Source: JBAXBF01 sp034429745
Lineage (GTDB): Bacteria; Chloroflexota; Anaerolineae; Anaerolineales; DRKV01
NCBI GenBank assembly: GCA_034429745.1
Contig: DAOUFY010000064.1
Location: 1 to 41,986 of the forward strand
Reading direction: 5' to 3'
DNA length: 41,986 bases
Part shown: in pieces, positions 6,899 through 14,119 of the stretch
How positions within the stretch are numbered: position 1 is the first letter of the stretch
How the letters are laid out: every line of letters starts with the position of its first letter
The notes under the pieces: generated by a model
The model's input: the letters and a program-made list of their open reading frames with translations, nothing else
Told to the model about the DNA's origin: nothing
The model's database searches: none
Translations under genes and position numbers: made by a program

Positions 6899-8215
6899 TT
6901 AGCCTCTCATTCCCCTCAAAAGTTTCATCATGTCTTTGGCTACGCCGATGAGGGAACGGCGCTGCTTAAGCATAGCAAGGATTTCATTTTCCATGTCTCG
7001 TTTTGGCATACCATGGGCGGTAAAATAGCGCAAGGCAGCATCATTGAGCAGATTGACATAAGTATCCATAAAGTGTGGAGTTTCGTCGAGGAAGTCAGTC
7101 ATGTATCTATACTGCTTCAAATCTTTGAGGACAAAGGTGTCTTCTAATTTTTTACGATAAACGGAAAGAAATTCTGCCGAAAAATTGTTTTGGCGATGTG
7201 CTTCCACAGCTGTTTCAGCGGCCAGTTTGCCGGCTGTCATGGCTAAATTTGTTCCTTCCCGATGCAATGCGTCAACCATACCGGCTGCGTCACCGGCTAC
7301 CATTACACCATCTCCATAAAGCTTGGGCATATGGTCAAAACCGTATTCAGGGATAAGATGTGCCCCATACTCTAAAGCTTCTCCACCTGAGATAAGGGGT
7401 TTAATGACAGGATGTTCTTTAAAGCGAACTAGCACTTCATAAGGCTTTAGATTGTGGTTGGCAAATTCTGAAAGCAGCAAACCAATACCGATAGATATTC
7501 CAGTCTTGTCTGTATAAATAAAAGCCAATCCAGGCAAACCTAGCGTGGCATCTCCAAAAATATCAATAGCAACGCCTTCATTCGGGCCGCTCAAGCCGAA
7601 ACGAGCTTCTAACTCTTTTACTGGAAGGCTTATATGCTCTTTGACAGACAAGGCAACCAAGTGCGGATTAAGGTCTTCTTTCATTAACCCTAATTTTTGC
7701 GTAAGGAGATTATTTACACCTTCGGCAATAATAACAATTGGGGCGTAAATCTTGCCTTCTGGTCTATCAGTATCTACCCCTATAACTCTGCCTTTTTCAT
7801 CTTTGATAAAATCTGAAACGACAGTTTTAGTGATAAGCAAAACACCAAACGAAACAGCTTGTTGAGCGAACCAGTCATCGACTTTTGCCCGCAAAGCGAT
7901 ATATGAATCAGCCGGCTCTTTTTGATATTCTTGGCTTTTATGCATGATGCGGAAAACACTATCTGGGGAAATCATCCAGAAACCTTGTTCAGTAACGGGA
8001 CGCTCAAAAGGTGGTTTGCGGTCCCAGAAATCTGGCAGCACATCTTTAAAAGCATGGGTGTACATAACACCGCCAAAGAAATTTTTAGCGCCACTAAAGC
8101 GGCCTCGTTCAATCATTACGGTTTTAAGGCCGTTTTTAGCGAGGGTGATAGCTGCGGCTACACCGGCTGGTCCGGCTCCAACAACGATAGCATCAAAGGA
8201 TTGGTTTTCAGGCAT
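6899..8215 (-). CDS. fixC: FixC electron-transfer flavoprotein:quinone oxidoreductase
   Basis: The 438-residue flavoprotein is homologous to ETF-quinone oxidoreductase and geranylgeranyl-reductase-like enzymes. The N-terminal Rossmann motif VVGAGPAGVAAAITLAKNG (about 11-29) is followed by the acidic ribose-binding position in MIERG. A second FAD motif is DGVMVAGDAAGMVDALHREG, in the usual central position. Full length for the family. The ATG at 8215 has GGAGG six bases upstream and overlaps the fixB stop by eight bases. Known role: accepts electrons from the FixAB flavoprotein and passes them on to quinone, with FixX. The amphipathic C-terminal third is likely the membrane-contact part. Confidence 0.95.
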   Translation of the reverse strand: MPENQSFDAIVVGAGPAGVAAAITLAKNGLKTVMIERGRFSGAKNFFGGVMYTHAFKDVLPDFWDRKPPFERPVTEQGFWMISPDSVFRIMHKSQEYQKEPADSYIALRAKVDDWFAQQAVSFGVLLITKTVVSDFIKDEKGRVIGVDTDRPEGKIYAPIVIIAEGVNNLLTQKLGLMKEDLNPHLVALSVKEHISLPVKELEARFGLSGPNEGVAIDIFGDATLGLPGLAFIYTDKTGISIGIGLLLSEFANHNLKPYEVLVRFKEHPVIKPLISGGEALEYGAHLIPEYGFDHMPKLYGDGVMVAGDAAGMVDALHREGTNLAMTAGKLAAETAVEAHRQNNFSAEFLSVYRKKLEDTFVLKDLKQYRYMTDFLDETPHFMDTYVNLLNDAALRYFTAHGMPKRDMENEILAMLKQRRSLIGVAKDMMKLLRGMRG

Positions 8216-9239
8216 GGTTACCTCCTGCTGATTGAGATTGTTGGCGGAGCTGTTTTACTTGAGCAGTTAGTTCGGGAATAACTTGGAACAGGTCGCCTAC
8301 GATAGCTAAATCGGCTATTTGAAAGATAGGGGCATTAGGATCAGTATTGATGGCAAGGATGAAGTCAGAGCCGCTCATACCAACACGATGCTGTACCGCG
8401 CCCGATATTCCAGCGGCGATATAAAGTTTTGGTCGAACTGTTTTTCCAGTTTGCCCAACTTGGTGTTCACGGGGCAGCCAACCGGCATCTATAACTGGTC
8501 TTGAAGCACCAACAACTCCACCGAGAGCATCTGCTAATTCCTTAATGATTTTAAACCCCTCAGGGGAACCTACCCCGCGTCCGCCAGAGACAATGACATC
8601 TGCATATTCAATGTTAAGCATTTCGGTACTTGGAATAAAGCGAACTAACTTTACGGGTATGTCTTCTTCGGTTAATCCTAATGGTTCGCGGATAAGTTCA
8701 CCCTTTGCCTGCGGCAGTGCTTGGGGCATAGGCAACACTCGCGGCCTTACGGTTGCCATTTGAGGACGATGCTTTTGACAAAGAATGGTAGCCATGAGAT
8801 TGCCGCCGAAAGTAGGACGTGTTGCAGCAAGAATCTTTTTGTCGGGGTCAATTGCCAACTCCGTGCAATCGGCTGTTAAACCGGTTTTTACTTGAGTAGC
8901 TATGCTGCCGGCTAAGTCGCGGCCTAATATGGTTGCTCCGACAAGAAAAATCTCTGGTTTATATTTTTCTACTAAACGGCTAATTCCTAGAGCGTAAGGT
9001 TTATTCCGATAAACGCTCAAGACGGGGTCATCAATTAGGTAAACACGTTTTGCTCCATAACGGTATGCTTCGTCGGCAATATGTTCTACCTGATTACCAA
9101 GCAGTACAGCTTCTACTTCACTGCCTTCGAGTTCAGCAGATAGTTTTTGAGCTGCACCTAATAATTCCCATGAAACCGGGTGGGCTTTTCCGTGTTCTTG
9201 TTCGATAAAAGTCCATATTTTTTTTACGTTTTCGCTCAT
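8208..9239 (-). CDS. fixB: FixB electron-transfer flavoprotein, alpha subunit
   Basis: The predicted start is the ATG at 9239 (343 residues). A second ATG at 9245 lies too close to the GGAG sequence, whereas 9239 has GGAG at seven bases. The N-terminal part is an ETF nucleotide-binding fold (VEAVLLGNQVEHIADEAYRYGAKRVY region). The C-terminal FAD domain carries the diagnostic stretches SGGRGVGSPEGFK, GASRPVIDAGWLP, QVGQTGKTVRPKLYIAAGISGAVQH and INTDPNAPIFQIADL. With FixA it forms the ETF heterodimer that holds FAD. It overlaps fixC by eight bases. The absence of nif genes here argues for a bifurcating or respiratory role, as in other non-diazotrophs. Confidence 0.95.
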   Translation of the reverse strand: MSENVKKIWTFIEQEHGKAHPVSWELLGAAQKLSAELEGSEVEAVLLGNQVEHIADEAYRYGAKRVYLIDDPVLSVYRNKPYALGISRLVEKYKPEIFLVGATILGRDLAGSIATQVKTGLTADCTELAIDPDKKILAATRPTFGGNLMATILCQKHRPQMATVRPRVLPMPQALPQAKGELIREPLGLTEEDIPVKLVRFIPSTEMLNIEYADVIVSGGRGVGSPEGFKIIKELADALGGVVGASRPVIDAGWLPREHQVGQTGKTVRPKLYIAAGISGAVQHRVGMSGSDFILAINTDPNAPIFQIADLAIVGDLFQVIPELTAQVKQLRQQSQSAGGNHA

Positions 9240-9241
9240 AC

Positions 9242-10078
9242 TCATTCTCCTTTTCCTAGCAAGCCATCCAAAACTCCAGATTTGATGATTTGTTCCAAAG
9301 CGTAAGCAGTGGTTTCTTTAAGCCCGCGCTCAGACACTTTAACAACATCACCCGGTTCTTTAGGAGGGGGAGTAAAGGCTTTGCCTACTATCGTTGGAGA
9401 GCCCTTGATTCCGATCTGGGCAGGGTCAAAAGGATGAGGCGCTTCTGCAGTCCAGACTTCGGGCTGATAATTTGTTGCCCTTAAAAGATATGGCAGGGGA
9501 GCTCGTTTGACAGGTGTAATTTCTTTGACTACTGTCAATAGGGCTGGCAGTGAGGTTTCCAATACTTCTGTACCATGCTCTGTTTTACGATGAATGATAG
9601 CTTTTCGAGCAACAGGGTCTATAAATTCTACATGAGTGGCATAGCTGATTAAAGGGACACCTAACCGAGTAGCTACACCAGGACCTACTTGAGCGGTATC
9701 CCCATCTATTGCTTGCATACCAAAAATATACATATCAGCTGGCTCTTCCTTGATGATTTCTTCTATAGCTTTCCACACGACATAAGAGGTAGCCAATGTG
9801 TCGGCTGCTGCAAACTTGCGATCCGTAATGAGAATGCAACGGTCAGCACCTTGTTCTACACATTCAATGAGGGCTTCGGCAGCTTTTGGGGGACCCATGG
9901 TTAAAACAGTCACTTTTCCGCCAAATTGTTCTTTGAATCTTACCGCTAATTCGACGGCATGAACGTCATACGGATTGATAATTGCCGGCACACCCTCACG
10001 AATTAGTGTCCCTGTTTCAGGGTTAATGCGAACGTTGGTTGTGTCGGGCACTTGCTTTATAGCAACAATAACGTGCAT
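9242..10078 (-). CDS. fixA: FixA electron-transfer flavoprotein, beta subunit
   Basis: The 278-residue protein shows ETF-beta hallmarks: HVIVAIKQVPDTTNVRI at the start, INPYDVHAVELAVRFKE, VTVLTMGPPKAAEALIECVEQGADRCILI, and the ETF-beta signature region around VEFIDPVARKAIIHRKTEHG. FixA-type ETF-beta proteins bind a second FAD in place of AMP and start electron bifurcation from NADH to ferredoxin and quinone. Whether that holds here needs the full NADH-site comparison. It is the first gene of the minus-strand operon, with AAGGAG upstream of the ATG and a TATAAT box about 65 bp further up. Confidence 0.95.
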   Translation of the reverse strand: MHVIVAIKQVPDTTNVRINPETGTLIREGVPAIINPYDVHAVELAVRFKEQFGGKVTVLTMGPPKAAEALIECVEQGADRCILITDRKFAAADTLATSYVVWKAIEEIIKEEPADMYIFGMQAIDGDTAQVGPGVATRLGVPLISYATHVEFIDPVARKAIIHRKTEHGTEVLETSLPALLTVVKEITPVKRAPLPYLLRATNYQPEVWTAEAPHPFDPAQIGIKGSPTIVGKAFTPPPKEPGDVVKVSERGLKETTAYALEQIIKSGVLDGLLGKGE

Positions 10079-10119
10079 ATTTTAATCTCCTTGATATAGG
10101 ATTTTTCTTGGTAATGAGA

Positions 10120-10148
10120 ATGCCAAAGGCATAACAGGAGTAATTATA
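10120..10148 (-). promoter_or_regulatory. Putative fix operon promoter and leader hairpin
   Basis: On the minus strand a perfect TATAAT lies at 10143-10148 within GGTTATAATTACT; no good -35 is found at 16-18 bp. The early leader holds a small hairpin, ATGCC (10120-10124) with GGCAT (10128-10132). The hypB upstream region carries a very similar AGGTTATAATT. Confidence 0.4.
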
Positions 10149-10213
10149 ACCTCTTTTATGAATAATTTGGAGTGATAGGAGTAATAAAAATTTGATAAAA
10201 CCACTCGCTTATT

Positions 10214-10241
10214 TTGTATATTTTCAATAATAAGATATAAT
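10214..10241 (+). promoter_or_regulatory. Putative promoter of the unknown gene at 10301
   Basis: TATAAT at 10236-10241 with TTGTAT at 10214-10219, spacer 16. The divergent fix promoter lies about 70 bp away, so the two may share regulation. Confidence 0.4.
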
Positions 10242-10300
10242 ATACATAGTATTAAAAATCATCAAAAACATATCTTTTAAATCAATGCAAAGTGGTGTGT

Positions 10301-11722
10301 ATGAGAATATCATTTTGGAAAAAAATGCTAGCTCTAATGGGAAAAGCAACAGTAGAGGATCTAATTAAGATCAAGAATGTTATAACGAATCAGTTTTCGT
10401 TAAAAAGAATTGCAGTTAGCGGCATTTTTATTTTAAGCGTAATGATTCTGGTAGCCTTTTCTAGTTCTGGTAATTCTGCTGAGATATTGATAAGTAAAGC
10501 ACCCTACGGTCATTCTACTTCTCAGTCATTTATAGAAACAACTATTCTTGTAACGGAGGAATCAGCGGTTTTACCTACGGCAACTTCGCTGCCTGCTAGT
10601 TTAGTTGATACCAACGTAGGGGAAAAAATTTCACAAACGGATGGGTTAAAGCAAGGTACTGAAAAGTTGCTTGAATACAAAGAAGAAATTAAGCAAAATG
10701 TCATAGATGCTTATGAGCTACAGTCTTATGGAGATCAAGCGGCAGATTTTGAAGGAAAAGTATTAAATAAAATTGATGCAGCGAAATTTTTTTCTGAAGG
10801 AAAAGAAGTTACTGTTGTAGGTGTTGGTCAGGATTATTTTGACGTGCAGTTGGATGGGGGTGAAAAAATACGTGTGCTTTCCCCTGTAAAACCGAAATAT
10901 CACAAGCGGTTTATTAACGAATATGGGTTATCAGATATAAAAATAACGAATGGTTTTGAAGTGGGTTATACAGGAGTGTTAAAGTCATCTCAGGCACCTC
11001 AAGCAAATATGGGCATAGGAACCCGCCTTGTAGATGTTACGCCGATGGCTTCGGATGGAATTCTTGTTCAGGAGGTTTTCCCATTGTTTACTCTGTACAC
11101 TCCTGCTGTGGTTGGACCCAACGATTACCTCATTCAAGAGGAAATGGATTATGACCCAAAAACCGAGATGTCTTCTACAAAAAATAAGCGCTGGTTTGAA
11201 ATTTTCCGCGGGCTTACCAAAGGTAAGATTTGGACAATTTTTGAGCAAAGCAACCGTTATTTTACCAATGTAGATAAACGCGAATGGGATCGCATGACCC
11301 CCGGGAGAATCTTTGATATGATGCTTAAGTTTGAGTATTTGATTCAAATACCAGACCGCATCCTAACTATTAGGACTCCGAAATATATATCTACAGAAGA
11401 AAAATTCAAGAACCGTTATGTTTTGCATGACTATAGTGTCAAAGACATTTCTATCCGGTTGTTGATACCGACTTATATTGAGATGGAAAATGCTATTACG
11501 TTAAAAAAGACCTCTCAATCTGAAGATGAAGTGTCTTACAAATCTATAAATACAGTGTTGAAAGATGAAGAAATGGGGGATGGCGAAAAGTTTACTTGGA
11601 ATAATCCAATAAAAATTGTTTTGGTGATTAATGGCAAGGAATTCACGATATATATGCCTACTCAAGCAATCATTGAAATCAACGGAAAACAATATAAATT
11701 ACCTCCAAATCTCATTCACTAA
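10301..11722 (+). CDS. Unrecognised membrane-anchored protein
   Basis: I take the ATG at 10301 (473 residues); in-frame GTG codons at 10292 and 10295 are alternatives, and no strong ribosome binding site separates them. A cytoplasmic N-terminus of about 35 residues is followed by one hydrophobic segment (SGIFILSVMILVAFSSSG, around residues 37-54), then a Ser/Thr-rich stalk and a large soluble part that would lie outside the cell. Around residue 165 a small beta-rich unit (EVTVVGVGQDYFDVQLDGGEKIRVL) looks OB- or SH3-like. The C-terminal third has many aromatic and charged residues and ends with hydrophobic beta segments (KIVLVINGKEFTIYMP, QAIIEINGKQYKLP). No catalytic motif is evident, and I do not recognise the family. 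It is a single-gene unit. Confidence 0.8.
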   Translation: MRISFWKKMLALMGKATVEDLIKIKNVITNQFSLKRIAVSGIFILSVMILVAFSSSGNSAEILISKAPYGHSTSQSFIETTILVTEESAVLPTATSLPASLVDTNVGEKISQTDGLKQGTEKLLEYKEEIKQNVIDAYELQSYGDQAADFEGKVLNKIDAAKFFSEGKEVTVVGVGQDYFDVQLDGGEKIRVLSPVKPKYHKRFINEYGLSDIKITNGFEVGYTGVLKSSQAPQANMGIGTRLVDVTPMASDGILVQEVFPLFTLYTPAVVGPNDYLIQEEMDYDPKTEMSSTKNKRWFEIFRGLTKGKIWTIFEQSNRYFTNVDKREWDRMTPGRIFDMMLKFEYLIQIPDRILTIRTPKYISTEEKFKNRYVLHDYSVKDISIRLLIPTYIEMENAITLKKTSQSEDEVSYKSINTVLKDEEMGDGEKFTWNNPIKIVLVINGKEFTIYMPTQAIIEINGKQYKLPPNLIH

Positions 11723-11782
11723 ATGAGAAGATGAAATAACTATAGTGCCCGAAGTTCACAATCAGTAGGTCAAGAGAAAAGA

Positions 11783-12307
11783 TTATAAAGGATGTTTGTG
11801 AGCAATAATCACCATGCGTCCATAGGAATTCCATTGCAGTAAAAACTTCCTGCGAGGAATCCATTCGATTTTCGCTGTGGGAAGAGATGGATTTATCAGA
11901 CCATAGCCTAATTTATCATGATAAGCTGCAAGCACGGCATAATGTGCCCATAAAGGCAACCATTGACCATATATGACGATAATCACCTTAGGTTGTTGGA
12001 TTTCATGAATAAGATTCTTTTCTTTGTATAGGAAAAACCATTTAGCCAGGCAATGGTATTCTTTTATAATTGCCCCCACGCCCCATGGAAAGGTGAGATT
12101 ATAAGGAATACGATTGAGAAATGGCGGTTGTCTGCTTATAAACCTTCTGTTAGTATCCTCTGCGATTTGTTGTCCACTAATAAATAAACCAGTTAATGCA
12201 TAAATGGCTATTGCGGCACTGTATGGTCCGCAATCATTGCTTTTTCCTTGAAATTGGTGGGCAAAGAGAAAACGAGAAGCAAAAGGGGAAAGCAAGGGAC
12301 GTGCCAT
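11783..12307 (-). CDS. C39-like papain-fold cysteine peptidase domain protein
   Basis: The 174-residue protein has the layout of the Peptidase_C39_2 group. The segment FQGKSNDCGPYSAAIA supplies the oxyanion glutamine (Q20) and nucleophile C26. HYAVLAAY around 122-129 supplies the histidine (H122), and GYGLINPS gives the third polar residue (N139). No signal peptide, membrane helix or ABC-transporter domain is present, so this is a stand-alone cytoplasmic protein or one exported by an unknown route. The family includes bacteriocin leader peptidases and general cysteine peptidases; the substrate here is unknown. It lies downstream of the LysM lipoprotein gene on the same strand, but the terminator at 12315-12358 separates them, so it probably has its own transcript. 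Confidence 0.72.
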   Translation of the reverse strand: MARPLLSPFASRFLFAHQFQGKSNDCGPYSAAIAIYALTGLFISGQQIAEDTNRRFISRQPPFLNRIPYNLTFPWGVGAIIKEYHCLAKWFFLYKEKNLIHEIQQPKVIIVIYGQWLPLWAHYAVLAAYHDKLGYGLINPSLPTAKIEWIPRRKFLLQWNSYGRMVIIAHKHPL

Positions 12308-12314
12308 TTTTTAT

Positions 12315-12358
12315 TACTAAAAAAGCCCTCGTTACAATAAGCCATTGTACGAGGGCTT
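12315..12358 (-). terminator. Rho-independent terminator of the LysM lipoprotein gene
   Basis: AAGCCCTCGT (12323-12332) pairs with ACGAGGGCTT (12349-12358), extended inside by ACAAT/ATTGT with one bulge. Read on the minus strand, the stem is followed by TTTTTT, so it ends the gene whose stop is at 12419. Confidence 0.85.
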
Positions 12359-12418
12359 CATGGTTTTACTCAAAAGGAGGTCATTCTAAAAAATGTTACC
12401 TTGTTGTACTGTAGTTGC

Positions 12419-14023
12419 TTATTTTAGTGTTGTTAAGTAGATGGTACGATCATTGAGTGGTTGGACTGGTCTGGCGTTGTATGGATACATTGAGCGATAA
12501 CGTTCAATTTGCGAGCGACTTAACTCGATTGGAGCAGCAAAGATGTACCAATTAATGCCTTCGGTGCATGGCGGGGTTGTAATAGAACCACTATAAGAAT
12601 AAACTCTTTTGTCGGTTGGTATCAAGCTGTTCAAGTCGAAATTTTTCACCTCTGCCCAATTATAAGGAGGGCTGGGCATGGAGAACCAAATTGGCGCTAA
12701 AGCTGAATTATCTTGCGCGCCTTCATTGACGAAGATACTAGCGATTGCCCACTTGCCGGTGTTAGAGTTGTAATGGACTAATTGGATTTCCATATAATAG
12801 GGTTTGCCATTGATTGTATGCTCTGAAGGCATGTGGAAAGTAACATTCATGAGTTGATAATTCACGCCATCCACGATCATTGAACTGCCTTGTGGAACAT
12901 CAATTTGAAAAGTGAAGTCATTGCTTATAAGACGGACGTCTGATTGACGATAAGAGAATTGAATGCTTTGGGGACCACCGCTAGTGGTTTTATTTGTATC
13001 AATATTGATAGGTGATTGAGAGCGACCACTAGAGCAGAGTGCGTATTGGGGAATTGTTCCCCAATTTTCTGGACCGTATTTCCAGTATTCTTGAGGAAGA
13101 TATGTTGACGGTGCCACAGGAGTACCATAGCGTAAGTACCAATCGGGGTATGTGCTTGGGCTGCCATAGCTCCAGTAATATTCCGGATACCATACTGAGG
13201 TGGATACAAAACGGGGATACCAGCGCAATTCAGGTTGTCCATAGCCGTTCATGCTTGGTATGCGAAGCACTTGTCCAACAGTAAGGTTGTAATAATTCAA
13301 TCCAGGATTCGCTGCCATAAGAGCTTCTACGGTTACCCCATAACGGGAGGCAATGCTGTTGATTGTATCACCCGGTTGTACAGTAATGGTCGTACTGTAC
13401 CCTATGCTGGCGTTAGGTATGACCAAAACCTGTCCGGGGTATAAACTGTTTGGAATAATGCCCGGATTGGCAGCTACAATAGCATCCGGACTGACTCCAA
13501 ATTTGCGGGCAATATTGTAGAGCCAATCACCTGGTTGGACAACATAGGTCGCTTGTCCACCGCCGCCGGGTATGGGGTATGCGGGATTGTAGTAAGGGTT
13601 GTAATAGCCCGAGCTTGGCTGTCCATATGGGGCGTTAGGGTTGTAATTTGGGTCTAGGTTGGGGTTGTAATTGGATTCGTAATTGGTCTGTGGAACTGGC
13701 GTGCTTATCATTTCCTCAGCAGTTGGAACCCCTTCAAGATCTTCCATTTCACCTTCTGCAGTCTCTGCCTCGGCCGGCATGTGCTCTTCTGCTGGTGGTT
13801 GATGGCTTTCTTCAACAACTGCTGTTTCGGTAAGTTGCCCTCCTAAACTAGCAATGGCAGTTGCATATAAATCTGCTTCGCTAGGTGATGATTCTTGAGG
13901 CATAACAACAGGTTGCTCCTGTACAACAGGAGTCGGCTTAGGTGCTGTACCACAACCACTGATTGTTAAAGCAAATATTACTATGATTGTTGCAATGGTT
14001 AGAAAAATTTGTTTTTGTTTCAT
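12419..14023 (-). CDS. LysM lipoprotein with zinc-less carbonic-anhydrase-like domain
   Basis: The ATG at 14023 (534 residues) is chosen because AAAGGAGGT lies just upstream and a lipoprotein signal follows directly, with lipobox ISGC and acylated C24. Next come an acidic Pro/Glu/Thr-rich stalk (25-112), an Asn/Pro/Tyr-rich stretch (114-155), LysM 1 (about 159-203), LysM 2 (about 212-256), a Tyr/Trp-rich linker (265-317) and an alpha-carbonic-anhydrase domain (318-531). The last shows SQSPINID, PSEHTING, SGSITTPPCTEG and RPVQPLNDR, with cysteines C330 and C486 placed for the usual disulfide. Of the three zinc histidines only H397 remains; the other positions are T395 and Q414. Known CA-related proteins without zinc act as binding modules. 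I infer a peptidoglycan-attached binding or scaffold protein, not an enzyme. Confidence 0.88.
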   Translation of the reverse strand: MKQKQIFLTIATIIVIFALTISGCGTAPKPTPVVQEQPVVMPQESSPSEADLYATAIASLGGQLTETAVVEESHQPPAEEHMPAEAETAEGEMEDLEGVPTAEEMISTPVPQTNYESNYNPNLDPNYNPNAPYGQPSSGYYNPYYNPAYPIPGGGGQATYVVQPGDWLYNIARKFGVSPDAIVAANPGIIPNSLYPGQVLVIPNASIGYSTTITVQPGDTINSIASRYGVTVEALMAANPGLNYYNLTVGQVLRIPSMNGYGQPELRWYPRFVSTSVWYPEYYWSYGSPSTYPDWYLRYGTPVAPSTYLPQEYWKYGPENWGTIPQYALCSSGRSQSPINIDTNKTTSGGPQSIQFSYRQSDVRLISNDFTFQIDVPQGSSMIVDGVNYQLMNVTFHMPSEHTINGKPYYMEIQLVHYNSNTGKWAIASIFVNEGAQDNSALAPIWFSMPSPPYNWAEVKNFDLNSLIPTDKRVYSYSGSITTPPCTEGINWYIFAAPIELSRSQIERYRSMYPYNARPVQPLNDRTIYLTTLK

Positions 14024-14119
14024 TGTGAAGACCTCCTTTTGATTACCTCTATGTAAAAAATTGCTTTGTGCAATGTATTGGTGTGCAAGAGATGTGCCAT
14101 ATTTCATTACTGTGAGACA

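Noticed and set aside
7922..8281. Open frame on the plus strand opposite fixC/fixB
   Set aside because: It lies fully antisense to two strongly conserved flavoprotein genes, has no ribosome binding site and no recognisable domain.
11710..11728. Hairpin TCTCATT/AATGAGA at the end of the unknown gene at 10301
   Set aside because: It has a weak 7-bp stem and no T-tract on either strand, so I do not call it a terminator.
11783..12307. Bacteriocin export/processing locus based on the C39-like peptidase
   Set aside because: No ABC exporter and no double-glycine leader peptide gene is seen nearby.
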